A stretch of DNA of 5,177 nucleotides, taken from positions 1 through 5,177 of the forward strand of contig JACQEC010000192.1 of the NCBI GenBank assembly GCA_016200765.1, given 5' to 3'. The position numbers and the translations under genes are program-made. Below, in pieces: positions 1 through 5,067 of this stretch (position 1 is its first letter; every line of letters starts with the position of its first letter). This DNA is from Chloroflexota bacterium. GTDB lineage: Bacteria; Chloroflexota; Anaerolineae; JACRMK01. The notes under the pieces were generated by a model. It saw only the letters and a list, made by a program, of their open reading frames with translations. It was not told where the DNA came from and did no database searches.

Positions 1-264
1 CACGCACGCGCGGCAACCCACACAGCGGCGCGTGTCAATCACCATGCCATAGCGGAACTGGCGCTTCACGGGCGCCGCGCTAGACGCGGCCAGCGCGGGG
101 CGCGCGCCGAGCATCTCGATGGTCGCGCCTGCGGCCATCGCTGTCGCCAGCGCGCCCGCGCCCAACCGCGTCAGCCGTTCCAAAAGCTCGCGCCGGGTCA
201 AGGGCTCGTTGAGCAAGCCGGGCGCTTCCGGGATGGGTGCAGCTTCTTGCAGGTATTGGATCAT
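1..264 (-). CDS. Tat-exported 4Fe-4S ferredoxin-like electron-transfer subunit (NrfC/PsrB/DmsB type), N-terminal part
   Basis: I translated this minus-strand frame by hand. It opens at ATG (264-262) and stays open for 88 codons to the window edge, so only the N-terminus is present. After a 22-residue leader comes TRRELLERLTRLGAG (residues 23-37), a twin-arginine motif with R24-R25, followed by an Ala/Gly-rich hydrophobic stretch to about residue 49. An ALA cleavage site lies near residue 59. The mature part begins FRYGMVIDTRRCVGCRACV (residues 70-88). The VID..RCVGCxxC pattern is the first iron-sulfur cluster motif of four-cluster subunits that pass electrons between quinol-linked membrane subunits and molybdopterin or cytochrome catalytic subunits (NrfC, PsrB, TtrB, DmsB families). 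The ribosome binding site AGAGGAG at 274-268 supports the start. The exact complex cannot be told, since the partner genes would lie downstream, left of the window. HybA-type or formate dehydrogenase beta subunits are alternatives. Confidence 0.85.
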   Translation of the reverse strand, partial: MIQYLQEAAPIPEAPGLLNEPLTRRELLERLTRLGAGALATAMAAGATIEMLGARPALAASSAAPVKRQFRYGMVIDTRRCVGCRACV

Positions 265-267
265 AAG

Positions 268-275
268 CTCCTCTC
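268..275 (-). promoter_or_regulatory. Shine-Dalgarno site of the 4Fe-4S subunit gene
   Basis: On the minus strand this reads GAGAGGAG, followed by CTT and then ATG at 264. It is a strong purine-rich Shine-Dalgarno sequence, although the 3-base gap between GGAG and ATG is short. It fixes the start, as no other start codon is seen in this frame. Its first base is the last base of the palindrome at 275-297. Confidence 0.65.
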
Positions 276-297
276 TTAACAACGGATAGGTGTTAAG
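275..297. promoter_or_regulatory. 23-base palindrome abutting the ribosome binding site, possible operator
   Basis: The sequence is CTTAACA, a 9-base spacer, then TGTTAAG: perfect 7-base arms. It is AT-rich compared with its surroundings and sits directly upstream of the Shine-Dalgarno sequence of the 4Fe-4S gene. The arm length, spacing and position fit the site of a dimeric repressor or activator, or a small hairpin in the 5' leader. I cannot match it to a named regulator, and a chance palindrome is possible. Confidence 0.35.
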
Positions 298-607
298 CAG
301 TTGACGACTCGGGGGGAAATATCACAACGAACGTGGCGTATAAGATCTGACTTCTATCTGGTTTTCCATCAACTGCGTAATACCTGGAGGATCAACCGCT
401 TCATTATCGCGCGGCCCCTGCAAACATCCGAGTGACAGAAGTCCCCCTTTTGGAGGGACAAGTGTCATCGTGCCGGGGCGACTATCCGCGACTGGAAAAA
501 CGAGGTCACTGCAATCTCCGCGCGCCGCCCGAGTGCTGCGCTAACCGATGAACCGGCCGCCGTGACGGAGGTTTATGATGCTGAGGTTAGAGACGAGTTG
601 GTTATCA
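298..607. other. Intergenic region without a recognisable gene
   Basis: I see no plausible protein here: the frames that stay open are short and low-quality, and nothing resembles a family I know. The stretch presumably carries the promoter of the 4Fe-4S gene at its left end, but no convincing -35/-10 pair is visible on the minus strand. Around 342-316 there is a weak TATAC and a TGTGATATT, neither with a good -35. The one structured part is the hairpin at 433-467, listed separately. Confidence 0.5.
433..467. repeat. Interrupted inverted repeat (hairpin TGACA..GTCCC / GGGAC..TGTCA)
   Basis: TGACA (433-437), GAA, GTCCC (441-445), a 9-base loop, GGGAC (455-459), AAG, TGTCA (463-467). The two 5-base stems are separated by a symmetrical 3-base internal loop (GAA opposite AAG). 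There is no T-run afterwards on either strand, so it is not a classical terminator. It lies about 170-200 bases upstream of the 4Fe-4S gene. It could be a protein-binding site, an RNA hairpin or the remains of another intergenic palindrome, and I cannot choose between these. Confidence 0.4.
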
Positions 608-796
608 CTCACGTTACGCAAGGCTGTCATGGCGCGCGAAGCGAAGCCATCTCCCCGCACCTGGAAGGAGATGTCGCACCAGGCGCGTGTCGGTTGGAGG
701 GCAGGCTTCAGCCGGACAGGTCAGCGAGCCATCACATCGGCTGAAGCCTGCCCTCCCAAGACGCCGCCGCGCGATGACATCATTGCGTAACGTGAG
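608..796. repeat. Nested palindromic element, MITE-like, 189 bases
   Basis: The outer ends are a perfect 14-base inverted repeat: CTCACGTTACGCAA at 608-621 and its reverse complement at 783-796. The match continues imperfectly inward (TGTCAT at 626 against ATGACA at 774). Inside is a second, perfect 19-base inverted repeat, GGAGGGCAGGCTTCAGCCG at 696-714 and its complement at 738-756, with a 23-base loop. The left half also holds GCGAAGCCATCTCCCCG (641-657), which recurs exactly in the palindrome at 881-975. Nothing in it codes for a recognisable protein, so it fits a non-autonomous mobile or REP-like element. No transposase is in the window and no clear target-site duplication is seen. Confidence 0.65.
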
Positions 797-841
797 GTAG
801 TAAAACCAGCGGAGCGGCATCGCCGCCAGCGCAACGCGCGC
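794..841 (-). pseudogene. Remnant of a second family 2 glycosyltransferase gene (C-terminal fragment)
   Basis: Read on the minus strand, this piece encodes ARVALAAMPLRWFYYL, which matches VRFALAAVPLHWFYYL near the C-terminus of the intact glycosyltransferase at 3635-4669. At DNA level 43 of 48 bases agree with 3740-3787 by my count. On the right the similarity fades, and the frame meets a stop codon shortly before this piece. On the left the homology stops exactly where the inverted-repeat element at 608-796 begins, just after the Leu codon. No start codon, GT-A core or catalytic motif remains, so it cannot be functional. It is best read as a relic of a paralogous gene broken by deletion and repeat insertion, or as a fragment copied together with the repeat. 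Confidence 0.7.
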
Positions 842-880
842 GCCCTGATTCACAGTCGCCGCACGCGCAGAACGTCTAAA

Positions 881-975
881 CGGTCATTGCGAGCCAGCGC
901 AGTTCGCGGTGCGAAGCCATCTCCCCGTCGCAAATCAAATCGCGATGGCTTCGCCAACTGCGCTTGCGATGACCA
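881..975. repeat. REP-like imperfect palindrome downstream of the sulfatase gene
   Basis: The left arm starts GGTCATTGCGAG (882-893) and contains GCGAAGCCATCTCCCCG (911-927). The right arm contains GATGGCTTCGC (944-954) and ends CTTGCGATGACC (963-974), the complement of the left end with two differences. The whole can fold into one long interrupted hairpin. The motif GTCATTGCGAG...GAAGCCATCTC resembles widespread intergenic REP-type repeats. It begins about 23 bases past the sulfatase stop codon, so it may also protect or end that transcript, though no T-run follows. Confidence 0.65.
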
Positions 976-998
976 ACGGCGTCACGCTCGTCTATCTC

Positions 999-3539
999 TT
1001 ATCTCTCAACCAGCGGCAAATAGAGCAGGTACTCCTGTTTCGCCACGATATAGCCGGTCTGTGCCAGCGATGCGCTGCCCGCCGCGCCGCTGATCGTGAG
1101 CGTGACCGTGTAGTCGCCCGGCGCCTCATAGACGTGAACTGGGCTGGTCACTGTGCTGGTCAGTCCATCGCCGAAGCTCCAGAGCGTGTCCGTGTAAGCG
1201 CCGGTCGAGGTATTCGTGAAGTACACGGTCAACGGCGCGAAGCCGGTCGTCGGCGCGGCGGTGAAACTTACGTCGAGCGGTATGGCGGTGCTGGTCGCGG
1301 TTGGCGTGCTGGTTGGCGTGGCGGTGCTGGTCGCCGTCGGTGTTGGCGTGCCGGTTGGCGTGGCCGTGGCCGTCGGTGTGGCGGTGCTGGTTGCCGTCGG
1401 TGTCGGCGTGCTGGTTGGCGTGGCCGTTGGAGTGGCAGTGCCGGTCGCCGTCGGTGTCGGCGTGCTGGTTGGCGTGGCCGTCGGTGTGGCAGTGCTGGTC
1501 GCCGTCGGTGTTGGCGTGTCGGTTGGCGTGGCGGTAGGGGTCGCCGTGGGCGCGCTGAGCACCTGCCAGGTCACTTGTGTGATGTGTATCTGCGGCCGCC
1601 CGTTACCCGGTTGCGGCGAAACCGAGGTGTCCTGCACCTGCACGCAAAACTTCCATGGACCGATCGTAGTGGGTGTGCCCGACAGCACCCCGTCCGCGCT
1701 CAGCGTCAGCCCCGGCGGCAGCAAGCCGTTGCAGCCCACGTCGTCGCCGTCGTAACTCCAGAGGTACGTGCCGTTCCCTCCCCACGCCGTCAGCGTGAAA
1801 CTGTACGGCTGTCCTGCCGTCCCCGCCGGCAGCGTGTGGGTCAGCGGCTCGCTCATGTTGTCCGAACGGATCGCGATCCCGCGATTCAATTGCGCTAACT
1901 CCGCGGCCAGTGTGCTCAGCGTGGATTGGTAGAGCGGGTCTTTGTCCTTGCTCCGCAACTCGAACGGGTCGTCCGTCGCGTCCAGATGATAGAGCTCCTT
2001 CTCCCCCGTCGTGTATTCCACATACTTCCAGTTGTCCGGCGTGCGGATTGCCGCCCAGGTCGAGACGCTGGACTGATAGTCAAAGCCCCCCTCGAAGAGC
2101 AGGCGGTCGCGCCAGGCCGCGTTCGGGTCGTTCACCAGCGGCAGCAGGCTCATGCCGTCACTGCCGATCGGACTCACCCCGGCGATCTCGAGGATCGTCG
2201 GCGCCACATCCAGATCGAGCGCGACCATCTGCCCCACCACCGCATGGAGCGCGTTCGGATAGAGCACGATCAACGGCGCGCGCAGGGTCTCCTCATAAGG
2301 CATATATTTACCGCCGCTGGGAATCTGATGTTCGCCCCAGAACACGCCCTGATCGGAGCCGAAGATGATCACCGTGTTCTTCAGCAGGTCTTTGGCGATC
2401 AGGTCGTTCAGGATGTTGGCGACCGAGTCATCCACCGCCCGCAGGGTTCTCAACATATTGCGGTTGAGATCGTCGTCTGAAGTGGGATCCCATGTCGGCG
2501 CGATGTTCTGCCGCAGGTAGTTCGGCTTGTCGCTCAGGTCGCTCTCCCCGTAGCCCCGTCCCCGGTACAGGAAATCCGAGAAGAGGTTCTGATAGCGGAT
2601 CGGCGGCGTGGCCGGGTCGTGCGGCGCATGCACCGGCAGGTAGACGAACAGCGGCGCGTCGCACTGCTGAAACTGGCAGTGCTGGTCTATGAATGTCTGC
2701 GCCTGCGCCCCCTCGAAGTCAATCAGGTACGTCCCGTCGTTTTTCAGGAAGACCGTGCCGGTGGTGGACTGTGTGTAGGTGCTGCTGCCGCTCGCCACAT
2801 AGTAGAGGTTGTTCCAGTTGGTCAGCGTGATCGGCGCCATGAACGTGTCCCAGCCCGGCGGAATATAGGCGGTGTCGGCCGTGATGTCCACCCACGACGA
2901 ATAGTCATTCAGGTATTTGCCGAAGATGCCGGTCTTGTAGCCGGCCTGCTGCAGCAGGGTTGCCACGCTGCTCACGTCGCTGAAACGTTGCACGCCGCCA
3001 TTGGGCAGGCCGTTGCCCAGCACGTTGGTGTGGTGCGAGAAGAAGCCGCCGGCGAGGAAGCTGGCGCGCGAGGGGCAGCATTCGGGCGTGGTGACGTAGG
3101 TGTTGAGGAAGACCGTGCCGGCCGCGAGCAGCAGCTGCTCGACGGTGGGCATCGGATGGTTGGCTATCGGCTGGGCGCACAGGTCGTCGAGTTGGAAGGC
3201 CAGGCCGCACAGGCCGTCCACCCGCATGTCGTCGGCGAGGATATAGATGATGTTGAGCGGCTGCGTCGCCGTCGCGGGGCGCGCCGGCCACAGGGTATCG
3301 TGACCCGCTGAGGCACTCGCGATCCTGGGGCGGTACAGGCGATCCGGGCCGGTTGACCCGAGCGGTGCTGGCGTGGCGCGGGCGCGCGGGGCTGTCAGCG
3401 GGCGAGGCAGAGTCGAGCCGGTCGGTTGGTCTGGGGTATTCTCGTGAGCATTAACTCCACGAATCGCTATCCCATTGAGGATAACAAGGCCGGCCAATAT
3501 GGTGATGAGCAGTGTAGTACGCGTGACCTGATGCCTCAT
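999..3539 (-). CDS. Secreted sulfatase, glucosamine-6-sulfatase/Sulf-like, with Ig-like and PKD domains
   Basis: This 846-residue protein probably removes sulfate esters from sugars outside the cell. The start chosen is ATG at 3539, preceded by GGGGAGGGGA; an upstream TTG at 3566 would spoil the signal peptide. Residues 1-31 form a signal peptide ending VNA. A Pro/Arg-rich linker follows to about 95. The catalytic domain spans about 96-550, with metal-binding D103-D104 (ILADDM), CCPSR with C154 as the formylglycine precursor, FGKYLND (K208), PVHAPHDP (H304, H307), GSDQG (D396) and GEHQ (H404)...GGKYMPYEE. The CCPSRASF, GKYLNDY and IPPGW motifs resemble glucosamine-6-sulfatase and Sulf enzymes. 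Q397 sits where the family usually has Asn. Residues about 565-655 form a putative Ig domain (LPPGLTLSADGVLSGTP), 662-752 a Thr-Pro linker, 756-830 a PKD domain (WSFGDG). The end is YLLYLPLVER. Formylglycine formation needs a maturase encoded elsewhere. The substrate is inferred, not known. Confidence 0.9.
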   Translation of the reverse strand: MRHQVTRTTLLITILAGLVILNGIAIRGVNAHENTPDQPTGSTLPRPLTAPRARATPAPLGSTGPDRLYRPRIASASAGHDTLWPARPATATQPLNIIYILADDMRVDGLCGLAFQLDDLCAQPIANHPMPTVEQLLLAAGTVFLNTYVTTPECCPSRASFLAGGFFSHHTNVLGNGLPNGGVQRFSDVSSVATLLQQAGYKTGIFGKYLNDYSSWVDITADTAYIPPGWDTFMAPITLTNWNNLYYVASGSSTYTQSTTGTVFLKNDGTYLIDFEGAQAQTFIDQHCQFQQCDAPLFVYLPVHAPHDPATPPIRYQNLFSDFLYRGRGYGESDLSDKPNYLRQNIAPTWDPTSDDDLNRNMLRTLRAVDDSVANILNDLIAKDLLKNTVIIFGSDQGVFWGEHQIPSGGKYMPYEETLRAPLIVLYPNALHAVVGQMVALDLDVAPTILEIAGVSPIGSDGMSLLPLVNDPNAAWRDRLLFEGGFDYQSSVSTWAAIRTPDNWKYVEYTTGEKELYHLDATDDPFELRSKDKDPLYQSTLSTLAAELAQLNRGIAIRSDNMSEPLTHTLPAGTAGQPYSFTLTAWGGNGTYLWSYDGDDVGCNGLLPPGLTLSADGVLSGTPTTIGPWKFCVQVQDTSVSPQPGNGRPQIHITQVTWQVLSAPTATPTATPTDTPTPTATSTATPTATPTSTPTPTATGTATPTATPTSTPTPTATSTATPTATATPTGTPTPTATSTATPTSTPTATSTAIPLDVSFTAAPTTGFAPLTVYFTNTSTGAYTDTLWSFGDGLTSTVTSPVHVYEAPGDYTVTLTISGAAGSASLAQTGYIVAKQEYLLYLPLVER
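1284..1556 (-). repeat. Tandem repeat encoding the Thr-Pro-Ala linker of the sulfatase
   Basis: About 91 codons of Thr, Pro, Ala and Ser form a higher-order repeat rather than random TP runs. The unit is xTPTPTATSTATPTATPT, 18 residues or 54 bases. It occurs at 1467-1520 and 1413-1466 (48 of 54 bases equal by my count), then as a 20-residue and a 14-residue variant and a short tail. It separates the Ig-like and PKD domains and should be an extended, possibly O-glycosylated spacer. The third base varies less than free codon choice would allow, which points to recent duplication by slippage or unequal exchange. Confidence 0.9.
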
Positions 3540-3549
3540 TCCCCTCCCC
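3540..3549 (-). promoter_or_regulatory. Shine-Dalgarno site deciding the sulfatase start
   Basis: On the minus strand GGGGAGGGGA lies directly before ATG (3539-3537), with GGAGG ending 3 bases upstream of it. This favours the ATG that begins the MRHQVTRTTLLITILAG signal peptide over the in-frame TTG 27 bases upstream. Confidence 0.7.
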
Positions 3550-3597
3550 ACCAGACGCACAACCAAGCGAGCGCAGTGTACTTTCGTGATGGATGAA

Positions 3598-3611
3598 AAG
3601 CCGGATGGCTT
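3598..3611 (-). terminator. Weak hairpin after the glycosyltransferase gene, possible terminator
   Basis: On the minus strand AAGCC-ATCC-GGCTT is followed by TTC, giving a 5-base stem with a short T-tract, about 25 bases past the glycosyltransferase stop codon. It would separate that transcript from the sulfatase gene. The stem is short and the T-run ends after four bases, so this is only a candidate. The larger inverted repeat at 3638-3695 is an alternative stop signal, but it overlaps the coding end. Confidence 0.25.
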
Positions 3612-3634
3612 GCGCGAAAGACCTTATCGGGTTG

Positions 3635-4669
3635 TTAGCCCCTCACCCCCTCTCCCAACCCGCGTCTTTTGCGGTTAGGAGAGGGGGTAAGGGGTAGTAG
3701 CCACCAAGCCAGCCCCAGCATAAAGCCCAGCCCGCTGTAGAGGTAGTAAAACCAGTGGAGCGGCACCGCCGCCAGCGCGAAGCGCACTCCCCGCCGCGCC
3801 GCGAAAAAGCGGTATAGCCGCCAGTTCAGCAGGTACAGCCCGATAATGCACCCCAGCGCCAGCGGCGCAGCCGAGAACACCGCCGCGTCCAGCAGGGCGT
3901 AGGCCGCCATCACACTCAATCGGTGAGATAGTTTCAGATTCAAGTCTGCTGGGAATTCGTGGTCGCGCAAGATCAACTGCGCCCACGGCGCGGCGCGATA
4001 GCGCACGTCGGAGTTGACCAGCGCGGCCAGTGTCCACCGCTTGAGGTGCGTGACCTGCAGGCGCTTGATAATCCTCGTCTGGTAGCCTTCCTTCTTGAGC
4101 CGGTAGCCGAGTTCAATGTCCTCGATGGACGGGCGGCGATAGGCGTCGCTGAAGCCTCCGAGCCGGGTGAAGACCTCGCGCCGGATGGCGCCGCACCCCG
4201 ACCAGAACGAGGTCGCGGCGCCCGTCGCATCCTGATGGATGAAATGGTGAAAGAGGTTCTTGTACTGAGACAGGAAATCCGGCGCGCTGGGGCGGTCATC
4301 GTACGACCCGTAGAGCGCGGCCAACGCCGGTTCAGCGCGAAACGATTCTACGACCCGCGCCACCGCGTCAGCAGGAACCCGCACATCGGCATCTACAAAG
4401 AAGAGCAGGTCGGCCTGTGTTCGCGCCGCGGCCAGATTGCGCGCCGCGGCCGGGCCGCCGTGGAGGTGGGGCGTGCGCAGTACCTTGAAGCCGGCCCCCT
4501 GTGCCTGCCCGCGTGAATCATCGCTTGAGCCGTCATCCACGATCAAGATTTCGGCGGGGCGCGGCGACAGCGCGGCCAGCGATTGCAGACAGAGCGCAAA
4601 GTTCTCGCCCCCGTCCAGCACCGGCACGATGATGCAAACGGACGGCGAGTCGGGCGCGTTAGCCGACAT
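3635..4669 (-). CDS. Family 2 glycosyltransferase with C-terminal membrane segments
   Basis: This 344-residue GT-A fold enzyme should transfer a sugar from a nucleotide- or lipid-linked donor at the inner face of the membrane. Its acceptor is unknown. Motifs in order: CIIVPVLDGGENFALCLQSL near the N-terminus, ILIVDDGSSDD (D45-D46, nucleotide binding), FFVDADVRVP (D93 and D95, the metal-binding DxD), SFWSGCGAIRREVF (about 155-167), SIEDIELGYRL (E183-D184, likely catalytic base region) and THLKRWT (about 207-213). Hydrophobic segments at about 259-281 and 305-326 anchor the C-terminus. The ATG at 4669 overlaps the end of the RidA gene by 11 bases. A TTG at 4684 would add five residues, and neither start has a good Shine-Dalgarno sequence, so translation is probably coupled to the RidA gene. 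The last 19 residues, from PLTPSPN onward, and the stop codon come from the inverted repeat at 3638-3695, so the original C-terminus seems to have been replaced. Confidence 0.9.
   Translation of the reverse strand: MSANAPDSPSVCIIVPVLDGGENFALCLQSLAALSPRPAEILIVDDGSSDDSRGQAQGAGFKVLRTPHLHGGPAAARNLAAARTQADLLFFVDADVRVPADAVARVVESFRAEPALAALYGSYDDRPSAPDFLSQYKNLFHHFIHQDATGAATSFWSGCGAIRREVFTRLGGFSDAYRRPSIEDIELGYRLKKEGYQTRIIKRLQVTHLKRWTLAALVNSDVRYRAAPWAQLILRDHEFPADLNLKLSHRLSVMAAYALLDAAVFSAAPLALGCIIGLYLLNWRLYRFFAARRGVRFALAAVPLHWFYYLYSGLGFMLGLAWWLLPLTPSPNRKRRGLGEGVRG
3638..3695. repeat. Inverted repeat that encodes the glycosyltransferase C-terminus
   Basis: The left arm, containing CCCCTCACCCCCTCTCCC (3639-3656), pairs with GGAGAGGGGGTAAGGGG (3678-3694): about 20 Watson-Crick pairs over 22-23 positions, around a 12-base loop. 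This C-rich/G-rich palindrome type is common between genes in Chloroflexota and some other phyla. Here it lies inside a reading frame, giving the peptide LTPSPN...GLGEGVRG and then TAA at 3637-3635. The boundary matches residue 326 of the glycosyltransferase. The folded RNA may also act as a 3' stabiliser or weak terminator. Confidence 0.8.
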
Positions 4670-5042
4670 ACGCGGTCGCTTCAATCTCGACGAGAAATTC
4701 GGGGCGGGCCAGCGCGGCCACCACCAGAAATGTGCTGGCCGGGAACGGCTCCCGGAAGTAGCGCGCGCGCACCTCGCTGACCTTCTCGCGGAAGCGCGCG
4801 TCGGTCACGAACACGGTGATTTTCACCACGTCGTCGAAGCTCGCCTGAGCCGAGGCCAGCGCAAGTTTCATATTCTCGAAGACCTGTGCGGCCTGCGCTT
4901 CGATATCCCCCGCGCCGACAAGCCTGCCCTGCTCGTCCTGCGCGACCTGCCCGGCGAGGTACAGCGTGTCACCGCCCTTGACGACGTGCGAGTAGAGCCG
5001 CGTCTGGGCGAGGCCGGCAGGCTGAACCACTTGTTTAGGCAT
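4659..5042 (-). CDS. RidA/YjgF/YER057c/UK114 family protein without the catalytic arginine
   Basis: At 127 residues this has the normal length of the family, whose members form trimers with ligand pockets between subunits. Recognisable parts are LYSHVVKGGDTLYLAGQVAQD (about 16-36), the helix AAQVFENMKLALASAQASFDDVVKITVFVTD (51-81) and EFLVEIEATAYV at the C-terminus. Canonical RidA hydrolyses reactive enamines and imines from amino-acid dehydratases using the Arg of the PARS motif (R105 in E. coli RidA). Here the motif reads FPASTF, with S103 in that place. The protein therefore probably belongs to a non-deaminating Rid subgroup, and its reaction is unknown. The start is ATG at 5042, preceded by GGAG at 5055-5052; the frame is open further upstream but that part overlaps the kinase gene. 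It follows the kinase gene by 25 bases and overlaps the glycosyltransferase gene, suggesting one transcript. Confidence 0.9.
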   Translation of the reverse strand: MPKQVVQPAGLAQTRLYSHVVKGGDTLYLAGQVAQDEQGRLVGAGDIEAQAAQVFENMKLALASAQASFDDVVKITVFVTDARFREKVSEVRARYFREPFPASTFLVVAALARPEFLVEIEATAYVG

Positions 5043-5067
5043 AGTTGATTTCTCCGTGTCCCTATCG

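Noticed and set aside
312..345. Possible promoter for the 4Fe-4S gene (TATAC and TGTGATATT on the minus strand)
   Set aside because: Neither has a convincing -35 box at proper spacing, so it was not listed as a promoter.
608..796. Target-site duplication flanking the nested element
   Set aside because: The bases outside the 14-base repeats (ending TTATCA on the left, starting GTAGTA on the right) show no direct repeat I could trust.
562..853. Short open frames on both strands across the intergenic region
   Set aside because: They run through the palindromic element and the glycosyltransferase remnant and do not represent genes.
1284..1556. Possible CRISPR array because of regular repeats
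   Set aside because: There are no unique spacers; the units are contiguous, in frame and encode a Thr-Pro linker.
1216..1755. Plus-strand open frame rich in Val, Gly and Ala, looking like a membrane protein
   Set aside because: It is the reverse of the Thr-Pro-Ala linker codons of the sulfatase; the repeat pattern explains its composition, and it has no family motif.
909..1898. Long plus-strand open frame of 329 codons, very rich in Arg, Gly and Trp
   Set aside because: It lies antisense to the sulfatase and the adjacent repeat; its low-complexity core is again a shadow of the linker repeat.
2619..3311. Plus-strand open frame of 230 codons
   Set aside because: It is antisense to the sulfatase catalytic domain, which carries all expected motifs in order. 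The antisense frame reflects high GC and has no recognisable domain.
3959..4516. Plus-strand open frame of 185 codons
   Set aside because: It is antisense to the glycosyltransferase, whose DxD and ED motifs are clear.
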